Below are positions 43,246 to 52,195 of a DNA stretch of 52,195 nt, one piece after another. The position numbers and the translations under genes were made by a program. The stretch is from Pelagibius sp. CAU 1746. Lineage in GTDB: Bacteria > Pseudomonadota > Alphaproteobacteria > Kiloniellales > Kiloniellaceae. Every line of letters starts with the position of its first letter. Within the stretch, counting starts at the first letter, position 1. The stretch lies in assembly GCF_039839785.1 (NCBI RefSeq), contig NZ_JBDOQT010000003.1, forward strand, positions 63,210-115,404, written 5' to 3'. The notes beneath the pieces were generated by a model that made no database searches, was not told where the DNA came from, and saw only the letters and a program-made list of their open reading frames with translations.

Positions 43246-44853
43246 ATGCCGCTGATTTCCAGCAAAGCCAGTCCCCGCGATCCGGAATTCGCCGAAAACC
43301 GGCGGGTTAACCAGGCGCTGGTCGACGATCTGCGTTCCAAGGTCGCCAAGGTGAAGGAGGGGGGCGGGCCGGCGGCCCGCGACCGCCATGTGGGGCGGGG
43401 CAAGCTGCTGCCGCGCGAGAGAATCCGCAGTCTGCTCGACAGCGGCTCCCCCTTTCTGGAGCTTTCCCAACTGGCGGCCGACGGGCTCTACGGCGGCGAG
43501 GTGCCGGCGGCCGGCCTGATCACCGGCATTGGGCGGGTCTCCGGAAGGGAATGCGTCATCGTCGTCAACGATGCGACGGTAAAGGGCGGAACATACTATC
43601 CCATCACTGTGAAGAAGCACCTGCGCGCCCAGGAAATCGCCGAGCAGAACCACCTGCCTTGCATCTATCTGGTGGATTCCGGCGGCGCTAACTTGCCGAA
43701 CCAGGACGAAGTCTTTCCGGACCGCGACCACTTCGGGCGCATCTTCTTCAACCAGGCCAACCTCTCGGCCAAGGGCATCCCGCAGATCGCGGTGGTGATG
43801 GGGTCTTGCACCGCCGGCGGCGCCTATGTGCCGGCCATGGCCGACGAGAGCATCATCGTCAAGGAGCAGGGCACCATCTTCCTGGGCGGTCCGCCGCTGG
43901 TGAAGGCGGCGACGGGCGAGGTGGTCAGCGCCGAGGATCTGGGCGGGGCAGAGGTTCACACCCGCATCTCCGGCGTCGCCGACCATTACGCCGAGAACGA
44001 CACCCACGCCCTGGCCATCGCGCGGCGCATCGTCGCCAACCTGAACCATCGCAAGCCTGCGGGCCTGGACGCCGCTGTACCCTGTGAGCCGCACTACGAT
44101 CCGGCCGAGCTTTACGGTCTCGTCCCGCGCGACCTGCGCAAGCCCTACGACGTGCGCGAGGTGATCGCACGCCTTGTCGACGGCAGCGAGATGGACGAAT
44201 TCAAGGCGCTCTACGGGCAGACCCTGGTCTGCGGTTTCGCGCGGATCTGGGGCTATCCGGTCGGCATCCTCGCCAACAACGGCATTCTCTTCTCCGAGTC
44301 CGCGTTGAAAGGTGCGCACTTCATCGAACTTTGCGCCCAGCGCGGCATTCCCCTGGTCTTCCTGCAGAACATCACCGGCTTCATGGTGGGCCGCAAGTAC
44401 GAGGCCGGCGGCATCGCCAAGGACGGCGCCAAGCTGGTCACGGCGGTGGCCTGCGCCCGCGTGCCGAAGTTTACGGTGATCCTGGGCGGCAGTTTCGGCG
44501 CCGGCAACTACGGCATGTGCGGGCGCGCCTACAGTCCACGCTTCCTGTGGATGTGGCCCAATGCGCGCATTTCTGTGATGGGGGGAGAGCAGGCGGCGAA
44601 CGTGCTGGCGACGATCCGGCGCGACAGCCTGGCAGCAAAGGGGGAGGACTGGCCCGAAGCGGAGGAGGAGCGGTTCAAGGCGCCGATCCGCGAGCAGTAC
44701 GAGGCGCAGGGGCACCCCTACTATGCGACGGCGCGGCTGTGGGACGATGGTATCATCGATCCTCTGGACACGCGCATGACCCTCGGCCTGGGACTCTCCG
44801 CGGCCCTGAACGCACCGCTGGAGCCGACCCGTTTTGGAATTTTCCGGATGTAG
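43246..44853 (+). CDS. mccB: Methylcrotonyl-CoA carboxylase beta subunit
   Basis: 535 residues, normal length. Carboxyltransferase subunit that, with the biotin-carrying alpha subunit, converts 3-methylcrotonyl-CoA to 3-methylglutaconyl-CoA in leucine breakdown. Typical family stretches: [108 protein letters not shown]. The [12 protein letters not shown] segment is characteristic of MCC-beta rather than propionyl-CoA carboxylase. The ATG at 43246 has no clear ribosome binding site but fits family N-termini. First gene of the operon; the hydratase gene begins 3 bases after the stop. Confidence 0.93.
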   Translation: MPLISSKASPRDPEFAENRRVNQALVDDLRSKVAKVKEGGGPAARDRHVGRGKLLPRERIRSLLDSGSPFLELSQLAADGLYGGEVPAAGLITGIGRVSGRECVIVVNDATVKGGTYYPITVKKHLRAQEIAEQNHLPCIYLVDSGGANLPNQDEVFPDRDHFGRIFFNQANLSAKGIPQIAVVMGSCTAGGAYVPAMADESIIVKEQGTIFLGGPPLVKAATGEVVSAEDLGGAEVHTRISGVADHYAENDTHALAIARRIVANLNHRKPAGLDAAVPCEPHYDPAELYGLVPRDLRKPYDVREVIARLVDGSEMDEFKALYGQTLVCGFARIWGYPVGILANNGILFSESALKGAHFIELCAQRGIPLVFLQNITGFMVGRKYEAGGIAKDGAKLVTAVACARVPKFTVILGGSFGAGNYGMCGRAYSPRFLWMWPNARISVMGGEQAANVLATIRRDSLAAKGEDWPEAEEERFKAPIREQYEAQGHPYYATARLWDDGIIDPLDTRMTLGLGLSAALNAPLEPTRFGIFRM

Positions 44854-44856
44854 CGT

Positions 44857-45648
44857 ATGACCTATCCGCTGTTCGTGCAGGAGATCGACAAGCGCGGCGT
44901 CGCCCGCATCACCTTGACCCGCGCCGAGGTGCACAACGCCTTCAACGAGGTGTTGATCGCCGAGCTGACCGCGGCTCTGGACGGTGTGGGCCAAGACCCG
45001 CGGGTGCGGGTGGTGGTCTTGGCCGCCCAGGGGCGTAGTTTCTCCGCCGGAGCGGACCTCAACTGGATGAAGGCCATGGCCGGCTACTCGCGGGCCGAGA
45101 ACATGGAAGATGCGCGCCGCCTCGCCCGTCTGATGCGCACCCTCAACGCATTGCCGAAGCCGACGGTCGCCTTGGTGCAGGGCGCGGCTTACGGCGGCGG
45201 GATCGGGCTGGTCGCCTGCTGCGATATCGCCGTTGCGGTGGAGGAAGCGAAATTCTGTCTTTCAGAGGTCAAGCTCGGGCTCATCCCTGCCGTCATCAGC
45301 CCCTATGTCGCGGCGAAGATCGGCGAGAGTGCCGCGCGCCGCTATTTTCTCGGTGCGGAAACCTTTTCCGCCTGGCAGGCCGAGCGCCTGGGCTTGGTCC
45401 ACGAGGTCGTCGACCGGAACGGTCTTGAGGCGAAGGGACGGCAGATCGTCGATGCCTTGTTGGGTGGCGGCCCGGCGGCCCAGCGGGCCGCGAAGGACCT
45501 GGTCTTTGCGGTCGCCGGAAAGGCGGTGGACGAAACCCTGATCGAGGAAACCGCCAAACGCATCGCCGACCTGCGTGCTTCGGACGAAGGCCGCGAAGGT
45601 ATCGCCGCCTTTCTGGAGAAGCGCAGGCCCCACTGGCAGGGAGACTAA
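44857..45648 (+). CDS. liuC: Methylglutaconyl-CoA hydratase
   Basis: 263 residues, crotonase superfamily. Oxyanion-hole segments SAGADLNWMK and GAAYGGGIGL, with the catalytic Glu region LSEVKLGLIPAVISPYV. The ADLNWM wording is typical of 3-methylglutaconyl-CoA hydratases of leucine catabolism, and its position between mccB and mccA agrees. It converts 3-methylglutaconyl-CoA to HMG-CoA. The start is 3 bases after the mccB stop, so the two are translationally coupled. Confidence 0.9.
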   Translation: MTYPLFVQEIDKRGVARITLTRAEVHNAFNEVLIAELTAALDGVGQDPRVRVVVLAAQGRSFSAGADLNWMKAMAGYSRAENMEDARRLARLMRTLNALPKPTVALVQGAAYGGGIGLVACCDIAVAVEEAKFCLSEVKLGLIPAVISPYVAAKIGESAARRYFLGAETFSAWQAERLGLVHEVVDRNGLEAKGRQIVDALLGGGPAAQRAAKDLVFAVAGKAVDETLIEETAKRIADLRASDEGREGIAAFLEKRRPHWQGD

Positions 45649-45654
45649 CGCACC

Positions 45655-46587
45655 ATGGCGAGGCCCGACCGCTACTGGCTGCGCGGCCTCATGCTGACGT
45701 TGGGGGTCTATGTCCTGGTGTCGGTTGCAGTTACCGACACCTACGGGCTTTTCTTCTTCGTCATGCTGGCGGCCTTGGCTTTTAGCGTAACCTTGTTCTA
45801 CTGGCTCTTTCCAGGCAGCCATTTTACCACGATTGCCCTGGCGAATTTCCTTTCCATCTACGCCTGCCTCTTCACCTTCTTTGTGGAGACCAACTTCGAC
45901 ACGGCAAGCGACTGGGCGATACGGATATCCTTCGTGTTGCCGGTCGCATCCTACATCGCCGCCGTGTCCCTGCGGCGCCAGGAGATCAATCGTCTCGTGC
46001 GGCACGAAGCCGACAGCCGCGTGCGCTACGAGCCGCGGCTTTTTCTCTGGCTGCTGCCGGTCTTCGCCGTCGGCCTGGCGACCTTTATACTGCCGCACCG
46101 GGACTATCAGCCGGCCACGATCAGCGCCTTCCTGCTGTTGAGCATGGGGCTCATCGCCGTGCTGGTTGCCGTGGTCAGCCGCGACGTCACGGCCTTCCTG
46201 CTGGAAACCGGGCTGCTGTTCGAGGAATTCTTCGATCAGGCGGTGGCCCTGCTGGCGCCGACGCTCGCGTTCTTCACCTACTATACTTTCGTAGTCGTCG
46301 TCTTCGGGTGTTTCTACAGGATCATCGACTCGGTGATTCCCGGCCCACATTTCATGGTCGTCGGGGTGGTGCGCGAAATCACCTTTCTCGAGAGCATGTA
46401 TTTCTCGATCATCACTCTCAGTACCGTCGGCTATGGCGATCTGGTGCCGGCCAGCCAATTGGTGCGGGCGGTGGCGTCGCTGCAGATCGTGATCGGCGTG
46501 TGGCTGATCATCTTCGGCTTCTCGGAAGTTCTGCGCTACGCGCGCGAACGCGACTGGCGCGATCAGCGCCGGCATGGCCGGCACTAG
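45655..46587 (+). CDS. Potassium channel protein, no RCK domain
   Basis: 310 residues. An unusually long membrane N-terminus with several hydrophobic segments (about 10-30, 32-52, 58-80, 85-110, 125-170) precedes a pore module: TM (YYTFVVVVFGCFYRII), pore helix, selectivity filter TVGYGD at 257-262, and TM (LQIVIGVWLIIFGFSEVL). It ends soon after in a short basic tail without a regulatory RCK domain. Ion_trans_2 family inner-membrane K+ channel. It lies 6 bases after the hydratase stop and 11 bases before the antiporter start, inside the leucine operon, an odd position for a channel. Confidence 0.88.
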   Translation: MARPDRYWLRGLMLTLGVYVLVSVAVTDTYGLFFFVMLAALAFSVTLFYWLFPGSHFTTIALANFLSIYACLFTFFVETNFDTASDWAIRISFVLPVASYIAAVSLRRQEINRLVRHEADSRVRYEPRLFLWLLPVFAVGLATFILPHRDYQPATISAFLLLSMGLIAVLVAVVSRDVTAFLLETGLLFEEFFDQAVALLAPTLAFFTYYTFVVVVFGCFYRIIDSVIPGPHFMVVGVVREITFLESMYFSIITLSTVGYGDLVPASQLVRAVASLQIVIGVWLIIFGFSEVLRYARERDWRDQRRHGRH

Positions 46588-46598
46588 GGAGGCGCGGC

Positions 46599-48323
46599 AT
46601 GCACGGACCTGCTCACCTGGAAGAGGTGCTCGTCTTTCTTATCGCGGCGGTCTGTATCGTGCCGTTATTCCGCTGGTTCAAGTCCAGCTCGGTATTGGGT
46701 TACTTGGCTGCCGGCGTGTTGGTCGGCCCGCATGCGCTCGGCCTGATTCAGGATGCCGACAGCGTCCTGCTGCTCGCCGACTTAGGCGTCATCTTCCTGC
46801 TGTTCACAATCGGTTTGGAGCTCTCCATAGAGCGGCTGAAGCTGATGCGGCGCTACGTTTTCGGTCTGGGCGCTCTGCAGGTCGTGGTGACGGCGACGCT
46901 GATTGGGGCTGTGGCCGTGGCCCTGGGGCAACCGGTGGAGGTTGCACTTGTTATCGGCAGCGGCCTGGCTCTGTCGTCGACGGCTTTCGTCATCCAAATG
47001 CTGGTGGAGCGCGGCGAGATGATCACGCGCTATGGCCGTGTTTCTTTCTCGGTGCTGCTGTTCCAGGACCTCGCCATCGTGCCGCTTCTGGCGCTGCTGC
47101 CGCTGCTCGGCGCGCCGGATTCGTCGCTCCTGGAGGCGGTCGCCATCGCGGCGGTCAAGGCGGTGGCGGTCGTGGCCGCGGCGGTGCTCATCGGCCGGCG
47201 CGTCCTGCGTCCGCTCTATCGCATCATCGCCGCGGCGCGGCTGCAGGAGCTTTTCGTCGCTGTCACCCTGCTGGTGGTGCTGGGCGCCGGCTGGCTGATG
47301 TCCCAGGCCGGCATCTCCATGGCGCTGGGGGCCTTCCTCGCGGGGCTGCTGCTCGCGGAGACGGAGTATCGGCACCAGGTCGAGGCCGATATTCGGCCCT
47401 TCAAGGGGCTCTTGCTCGGCTTGTTCTTCATGGCCATCGGCATGGTGATCGATCTGCCTCTGGTGGCGCGCGAAGCGCCGGTCCTGGTGGCCGGTCTGCT
47501 GGCGCTCCTGCTTGCCAAGAGCCTGCTTATCGCCGGCCTTTGCCTGCTGTTCCGCCTGCCCGGCGACGTGGCGCTGCGCGTCGGCCCGTTGTTGTCGCAG
47601 GGCGGTGAGTTCGGTTTCGTGCTGATCGGCGGTGCCATGTTGATCGGCATGATGGAAGCGGAAGTGGGGCAGCTTCTCTTGGCGCTGATCGCACTTTCCA
47701 TGGCCGCGACACCGGCAATGGATTGGTTCGGCGGCCGGCTGTCGCGCCTTGCGGCGCCGAAGCCGACCCATCGCGTCGAAGCCCTGCAGGAAGAGGCGGG
47801 GGAGATTGAAGAGCATGTTATCATTGCCGGCTTCGGGCGGGTCGGCCAAACGGTGGCCCGGGTGCTGGCGGCCTGTGGCGTCCCCTATGTCGCCCTCGAT
47901 CTCGACCATGCCCGGGTTGCCCGGGGGCGCGCCGACGGATTGCCGCTCTACTATGGCGATGCGAGCCGCGTCGACGTTCTCGAAGCCGCGGGGATCGAGC
48001 GGGCCAAGGCCGCCGTGATCACCATCGACCGCGCCCGGGAGGCCAGCAAGGCGGTGGCGGCGCTGCATCAGCGCATGCCAGGCCTGCCGATTTTCGTGCG
48101 CTCGCACGATATGAGTCATGCCCACGAATTGGAGCGTGGCGGGGCCGCGGCGGTGGTGCCGGAAACCGTAGAGGCCAGCCTGCAGATCGGTGGAATTCTC
48201 TTGTCGGCGGTCGGGGTCAGTACAGACGATATTACCCGCGTCATGAACGAATTCCGCGACGACAACTATGCCCGGCTGGAAGCCGTGAACGAGACCTCGA
48301 CGGCTGGTGAAGCGAAGAAGTAG
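46599..48323 (+). CDS. Kef-type K+/H+ antiporter with RCK domain
   Basis: 574 residues from the ATG at 46599, preceded by AGGGAGG; a longer frame to 46308 runs through the channel gene and is not real. Monovalent cation:proton antiporter-2 family: ~12 membrane segments (about 5-385) with the family stretches LLADLGVIFLLFTIGLELS, ALSSTAFVIQMLVERGE and SFSVLLFQDLAIVPLLAL; then an RCK/TrkA-N NAD-binding domain from about residue 406 (VIIAGFGRVGQTVARVL; YYGDASRVDVLEAAGI). Probably K+ efflux gated by nucleotide or redox state. It is adjacent to the channel, suggesting a joint role in K+ balance. Confidence 0.9.
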   Translation: MHGPAHLEEVLVFLIAAVCIVPLFRWFKSSSVLGYLAAGVLVGPHALGLIQDADSVLLLADLGVIFLLFTIGLELSIERLKLMRRYVFGLGALQVVVTATLIGAVAVALGQPVEVALVIGSGLALSSTAFVIQMLVERGEMITRYGRVSFSVLLFQDLAIVPLLALLPLLGAPDSSLLEAVAIAAVKAVAVVAAAVLIGRRVLRPLYRIIAAARLQELFVAVTLLVVLGAGWLMSQAGISMALGAFLAGLLLAETEYRHQVEADIRPFKGLLLGLFFMAIGMVIDLPLVAREAPVLVAGLLALLLAKSLLIAGLCLLFRLPGDVALRVGPLLSQGGEFGFVLIGGAMLIGMMEAEVGQLLLALIALSMAATPAMDWFGGRLSRLAAPKPTHRVEALQEEAGEIEEHVIIAGFGRVGQTVARVLAACGVPYVALDLDHARVARGRADGLPLYYGDASRVDVLEAAGIERAKAAVITIDRAREASKAVAALHQRMPGLPIFVRSHDMSHAHELERGGAAAVVPETVEASLQIGGILLSAVGVSTDDITRVMNEFRDDNYARLEAVNETSTAGEAKK

Positions 48324-48333
48324 GAGGGCGTCT

Positions 48334-50328
48334 TTGTTCGATACGGTTCTGATCGCCAACCGCGGGGAAATCGCCCGCCGTGTGATCCGCACGGCAAGGC
48401 GCCTCGGACTGCGCTGCGTGGCGGTCTATTCCGAGGCCGATAGCGCCGCCGCTCACGTTGCCGAGGCCGACGCCGCTTTCTGTATCGGCCCGGCGCCGGC
48501 CGCCGAAAGCTACCTGCGCGCGGAGGCGATCCTCGAGGCCGCACGGGCCGCCGGCGCCGCCGCGGTTCATCCCGGCTACGGCTTTCTTTCGGAGAACGCG
48601 GCCTTTGCCGAGGCCTGCGCGGGGGCTGGCATCGTCTTTGTCGGGCCGCCTGCCGCGGCGATTCGGGCTATGGGCTCCAAGAGCGAGGCCAAAGCCTTGA
48701 TGGAAGCGGCGGGCGTGCCGCTGGTGCCCGGATATCACGGCAGCGCCCAGGAGCCCGAAGTGCTGGCCGCCGAGGCCCGCAAGGTCGGCTACCCCTTGAT
48801 GATCAAAGCTTCCGCCGGCGGCGGCGGCAAGGGCATGCGCGTGGTGCGGCAGGCCGGCGAATTCGCCGAGGCCCTGCAGGCTGCACGGCGCGAGGCCATG
48901 GCGTCCTTCGGCGATGAACATGTGCTGCTGGAACGCTACCTGCCGTCACCGCGCCATATCGAATTGCAGGTCTTTCGTGACGACCATGGCAATGCGGTGC
49001 ATCTCTTCGAGCGCGACTGCTCCTCGCAACGCCGGCACCAGAAGGTGGTCGAGGAAGCGCCGGCGCCGGGTCTGAGCGAGGGCCTGCGCGCAGCTATGGG
49101 AGAGGCGGCCCTGAGAGCGGCGGTGGCCATCGATTACCGCGGCGCCGGTACCGTCGAGTTCCTGGTCGACGGTGACGACTTTTACTTCATGGAAATGAAC
49201 ACCCGCCTCCAAGTCGAACACCCGGTGACCGAGATGATCACCGGCTACGACCTGGTGGAGTGGCAGCTGCGCGTTGCCGCGGGCGAACCGCTGCCGGCGA
49301 CGCAGGCCGATATTTCAGCGAACGGACATGCCATAGAGGCCCGGCTCTACGCGGAAGACCCGGCCAGCGGCTTTCTGCCGTCGACCGGCGAGTTGCTGCA
49401 TCTGGCCTTCCCTGAAGGGGAGGAGGGCATCCGCGTCGACAGCGGCGTGCGCGCCGGCGACAAGGTGACGGTGCACTACGATCCCATGATCGCCAAGGTC
49501 ATTGCCTGGGGCGAGGAGCGCGCGGTGGCCCTGCGGCGCCTGCGGCGTGCCCTGGCGCGGACGGAGATCGCCGGAGTGGTCACCAACGCCGGCTTTCTGC
49601 AGGCCATCCTCGGCCATACCCGCTTCGCCGCCGGCGTGGTCGATACCGCTTTTATCGATCAGCAGCGCGAGGCTCTGCTGCCGGACGGCGCCGCCTTGCC
49701 GGAGAGCGCGCTGGCGGCCGCGGCTTTGGCCGAGATGACCTGGCGGCGCCGCGTCGCCCAGGCGGCTGCCGCCGACTCCGGCGATCCTCATTCGCCCTGG
49801 CAGTTGACCAACGGCTGGCGCCTCAATTCCGAAACTCACCGCGACTTCACGTTTCACTACGGGGAGCAGAGTCTGGCGGTGCGTGTGATCTTCGGCTGGG
49901 AGGGGTTGCGCCTGGGTCTGCCCGGCGGCGAGGTCTCGGCGGCGGTCGCCGAGACGGAGGACGGGGCCCTCGCTCTGCGCCTCGGCGACGGCAGCTTTGT
50001 CGCCCGGGTGCTGCGCCGCGGCCTGCGGCGCTGGGTCCTTCTGGAGGGGCAGAGCTTCGTGCTGACGCTGCAGGACGACATACAGGGGCTGGGCGGGGAG
50101 GCCGGGGCCAGCGGCCGTGTGGTGGCCCCCATGCCCGGGAAGGTGACGGCGGTGCTGGTCCAGGCCGGCGACACCGTCAGCGAGGGCGCGCCGCTGCTGC
50201 GTCTGGAAGCCATGAAGATGGAGCACACCCTGACCGCGCCCCACGATGGCCCGGTCGAGGCACTGAACTGTGCGGCCGGAGATCTGGTCGAGGAAGGCGT
50301 CGAACTGGCGGTGGTGGGGAAGGCCTGA
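48334..50328 (+). CDS. mccA: Methylcrotonyl-CoA carboxylase alpha subunit
   Basis: I place the start at TTG 48334 (FDTVLIANRGEIARR), with AGGAGG 6 bases upstream (48322-48327) overlapping the antiporter stop; the GTG at 48307 would add an Arg-rich stretch. 664 residues. Biotin carboxylase N-domain (ANRGEIA), ATP-grasp (SAGGGGKGMR; MEMNTRLQVEHPVTE), C-domain, an MCC-type middle region, and a C-terminal biotinyl domain with EAMKMEH (Lys628 biotinylated). It carboxylates biotin and passes CO2 to mccB. It is separated from mccB by three genes, two of which are K+ transport genes. Confidence 0.93.
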   Translation: MFDTVLIANRGEIARRVIRTARRLGLRCVAVYSEADSAAAHVAEADAAFCIGPAPAAESYLRAEAILEAARAAGAAAVHPGYGFLSENAAFAEACAGAGIVFVGPPAAAIRAMGSKSEAKALMEAAGVPLVPGYHGSAQEPEVLAAEARKVGYPLMIKASAGGGGKGMRVVRQAGEFAEALQAARREAMASFGDEHVLLERYLPSPRHIELQVFRDDHGNAVHLFERDCSSQRRHQKVVEEAPAPGLSEGLRAAMGEAALRAAVAIDYRGAGTVEFLVDGDDFYFMEMNTRLQVEHPVTEMITGYDLVEWQLRVAAGEPLPATQADISANGHAIEARLYAEDPASGFLPSTGELLHLAFPEGEEGIRVDSGVRAGDKVTVHYDPMIAKVIAWGEERAVALRRLRRALARTEIAGVVTNAGFLQAILGHTRFAAGVVDTAFIDQQREALLPDGAALPESALAAAALAEMTWRRRVAQAAAADSGDPHSPWQLTNGWRLNSETHRDFTFHYGEQSLAVRVIFGWEGLRLGLPGGEVSAAVAETEDGALALRLGDGSFVARVLRRGLRRWVLLEGQSFVLTLQDDIQGLGGEAGASGRVVAPMPGKVTAVLVQAGDTVSEGAPLLRLEAMKMEHTLTAPHDGPVEALNCAAGDLVEEGVELAVVGKA

Positions 50329-50428
50329 GGCGCCCGCGCGGCGGCGCCGCTCTTGAGGCGGAGCGGTCCAGGTCCTAGCCTAGGGCCCAGGCGAGCGAAG
50401 CGAATGAGAGAAGGGGCTGCCGGTCACA

Positions 50429-51334
50429 ATGGCACTGCCGAAGTCTGTCGAACTGGTAGAGGTGGGGCCGCGCGACGGCCTGCAGAACGAGCCGCGCAGC
50501 CTGCCGGCGGCGGTGAAGGTGGAACTCATCGAGCGGCTCACCGGGGCCGGCTGCAAGGTGGTCGAGGCTGGTGCCTTCGTGTCGCCCAGGTGGGTGCCGC
50601 AGATGGCCGACACCGCTGAGGTGCTGGCCGCCTTGAAGCGCCGTCCCGGCGTGCGCTATCCGGTGCTGGTGCCCAACCTGAAGGGACTGGAGCGGGCGCT
50701 GGCGGCGGGCGTGGAAGAGATCGCGGTCTTCGGTGCGGCTTCCGAAACCTTCACCCAGCGCAATATCAACTGCTCCATCGCCGAGAGCCTGGAACGCTTC
50801 CGGCCGGTCTGCGCTGAGGCCAGGGCCGCGGGGCTGCGCGTCCGCGGCTATGTCTCCTGCGTGCTCGGCTGTCCCTACGAGGGCGAGGTGCCCCTGGCAC
50901 AGGTGGTGGAGGTGGCTGCGGCGCTGGATGCGATGGGCTGTGCCGAAGTCTCGCTGGGCGACACCATCGGCATCGGCACGCCGTTGAAGGCCCGCGCCAT
51001 GGTCGAGGCGGTGGCCGCGGCGGTGCCCCTGGAACGGCTGGCCGTGCATTTCCACGACACCTACGGTCAGGCTCTGGCCAACATCCTGGCCTGCCTGGAG
51101 CTGGGTGTGGCGACGGTCGACACCGCCGTCGCCGGGCTGGGCGGCTGCCCCTACGCCAAGGGCGCCTCGGGCAACGTGGCCAGCGAGGATGTGGTCTACC
51201 TGCTGAACGGGCTGGGCATCGAGACGGGCATCGATCTGGAGCGCCTGGCCGCGGCCGGGGCTTTCATCTGCCGGGCGCTGGACCGGCCGCCGTCTTCCAA
51301 GGTGGCCCTTGCGCTGGCCGGGCGGGCAGCCTAG
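50429..51334 (+). CDS. Hydroxymethylglutaryl-CoA lyase
   Basis: 301 residues, typical length. Cleaves HMG-CoA to acetyl-CoA and acetoacetate, the last step of leucine degradation. TIM-barrel DRE-TIM family: [10 protein letters not shown] near the N-terminus (catalytic Arg-Asp), SLGDTIGIG, the metal-site [12 protein letters not shown], and the lyase signature [14 protein letters not shown] (about 236-249) with its conserved Cys. Start ATG at 50429 after AGAAGGGG; the 100-base gap from mccA holds no obvious terminator, so it is probably co-transcribed. Confidence 0.94.
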   Translation: MALPKSVELVEVGPRDGLQNEPRSLPAAVKVELIERLTGAGCKVVEAGAFVSPRWVPQMADTAEVLAALKRRPGVRYPVLVPNLKGLERALAAGVEEIAVFGAASETFTQRNINCSIAESLERFRPVCAEARAAGLRVRGYVSCVLGCPYEGEVPLAQVVEVAAALDAMGCAEVSLGDTIGIGTPLKARAMVEAVAAAVPLERLAVHFHDTYGQALANILACLELGVATVDTAVAGLGGCPYAKGASGNVASEDVVYLLNGLGIETGIDLERLAAAGAFICRALDRPPSSKVALALAGRAA

Positions 51335-51375
51335 GCCTTATCGCCGATCGGCAAGAGCGGAAGAAGAGAGATCTC

Positions 51376-51795
51376 ATGGCGCTGCATCTGCGCAAACTCT
51401 GTGTGGGAGTGGAGAGTGTCGAGCAGTTGGAGCAGTCTCAGGCGCGCCGCCGGAGGCGGGGCGAGAAGCTGCGCCACGACACCCGCATGATGCCCAAGCG
51501 CCGGGACGAGATCCTGGACGGCGGTTCCCTCTATTGGGTCATCAAAGGGCTCATCCAGGTGCGCCAAGGGATCGTCGACATTACCCCCGAGGTCGACGCG
51601 GAGGGGCGCGGCTTTGCCCGCTTGCACCTCGCTCCGGAACTGGTTCGGGTGGTGCCCAGGGGGCATCGGCCCTTCCAGGGTTGGCGCTATCTGGAGGCCG
51701 CCGACGCCCCCGCCGACCTGGACGAGAGCGGCGCCGGAGGGGAGGGGCTGCCCGCGGAAATGCAGGCTGAATTGCGGTCTCTGGGGATACTTTGA
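51376..51795 (+). CDS. DUF1489 family protein
   Basis: 139 residues, full length for this alphaproteobacterial family of unknown function. Diagnostic segments: LRKLCVGVESVEQL, TRMMPKRRDEILDGGSLYWVIKG, and FQGWRYLEAADAPADL. Soluble, no signal peptide. It lies 41 bases after the HMG-CoA lyase gene on the same strand and is probably the end of the operon. No reaction can be assigned. Confidence 0.88.
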   Translation: MALHLRKLCVGVESVEQLEQSQARRRRRGEKLRHDTRMMPKRRDEILDGGSLYWVIKGLIQVRQGIVDITPEVDAEGRGFARLHLAPELVRVVPRGHRPFQGWRYLEAADAPADLDESGAGGEGLPAEMQAELRSLGIL

Positions 51796-51846
51796 AAGTA
51801 AAGCCGAAAAAGACCGAAAAATTTGTGCACTGCGTGACTTTCGGTG

Positions 51847-51875
51847 TTTACAGCCCTGCGGAGACCCCCTATATA
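51847..51875 (+). promoter_or_regulatory. rRNA operon promoter P1
   Basis: TTTACA (51847-51852), 17 bases, then TATATA (51870-51875), followed by a C-rich discriminator, the form usual for growth-rate and stringently controlled rRNA promoters. Confidence 0.7.
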
Positions 51876-51960
51876 CCCCCTCGCCGACGCAGAAACCGGG
51901 GGCTCCAAACCTCGGCCAGGCGGCGGTTTCCAAAGAACCGGTTTTCCACAGCCTAAGGCG

Positions 51961-51989
51961 TTGAAAGCCCGGTTCCTAATCAGTATAGT
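51961..51989 (+). promoter_or_regulatory. rRNA operon promoter P2
   Basis: TTGAAA (51961-51966), 17 bases, then TATAGT (51984-51989), followed by GCTTGCCC as discriminator. Second of two tandem promoters about 114 bases apart. Confidence 0.65.
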
Positions 51990-51995
51990 GCTTGC

Positions 51996-52195
51996 CCTGA
52001 TTTCTGCTTCTTCTTAAGTGGTGAGGCGGGCAAATTGCTCGGCAAATCGCCTTGCGCGGTTTTGATACGAGCCTGCTGTTTGACATTGTAGATTTGGAAG
52101 GGATACGCGGGCGGCGGATTGTGTCGTTTGGCATGATCCGGGGGTTTCCGGTTAGGCACTGGGGCCTTTTGGTTGACCGCGTATTTAGACGGATC
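51996..52195 (+). other. rRNA operon leader, cut by window edge
   Basis: No protein gene. A boxA-like antitermination element TGCTGTTTGACATT (52074-52087; enterobacterial boxA is TGCTCTTTAACA) is followed by AAGGGATACGCGGGCGGCG, wording close to the leaders of alphaproteobacterial 16S genes. ATACGCGG (52103-52110) pairs perfectly with CCGCGTAT (52177-52184), a likely RNase III-type processing stem. The 16S rRNA gene should begin shortly beyond 52195, but none of it is in view. Confidence 0.65.

Noticed and set aside
43213-44994. Minus-strand open frame of 593 codons opposite mccB
   Set aside because: Antisense to a fully recognisable carboxylase subunit.

Overview
The window is GC-rich, tightly packed DNA from an alphaproteobacterium. 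A Rhodospirillales/Kiloniellales-like lineage fits best, judging from the gene content (DUF1489 protein, RHH_4-type regulator, leucine-degradation operon), the palindromic intergenic repeats and an alphaproteobacterial-style rRNA leader at the right edge. That placement is inference; no 16S sequence lies inside the window.

Left half (1-24904): three consecutive plus-strand genes for very large repeats-in-toxin (RTX) proteins exported by a type I secretion system (T1SS). The first is cut by the window edge and carries a von Willebrand factor A domain. The second encodes 5241 residues, with about 76 copies of an unusual ~47-residue repeat. The third (1266 residues) has the same N-terminal, lamin-tail-like and repeat modules with about 11 copies. 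All three end in the same kind of T1SS target domain. Terminators separate them, and the second and third each have their own leader region.

Middle (24992-41880): four minus-strand glycosyltransferases, then a minus-strand group comprising a small 91-residue protein, a trypsin-like protease with a peptidoglycan-binding-like C-terminus, a membrane PAS/HD-GYP protein whose HD residues are degenerate, and a LapG-type periplasmic cysteine protease. These are followed by the HlyD-type adaptor and LapB-type ABC transporter and, divergently, a TolC-type outer-membrane protein and a small, very acidic protein. The contents read as a complete giant-adhesin module: substrates, exporter, a releasing protease, and a candidate non-canonical inner-membrane receptor in the place of LapD.

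Right part (41941-52195): an RHH/PAS regulator and a small conserved protein, then a compact leucine-catabolism operon (mccB, methylglutaconyl-CoA hydratase, mccA, HMG-CoA lyase) into which a K+ channel gene and a Kef-type antiporter gene are inserted, and a DUF1489 gene. The final 400 bases look like the promoter and leader of an rRNA operon: tandem promoters, a boxA-like element and a processing stem. The 16S gene itself would lie beyond the edge.

The most interesting candidate is the LapG-type protease encoded 35 bases upstream of a two-TM receptor with a broken HD-GYP domain, in the same locus as adhesins that carry di-alanine sites in a LapA-like glycine-rich context. This may be an adhesin-release switch that uses an HD-GYP pseudo-enzyme instead of the usual GGDEF-EAL LapD.
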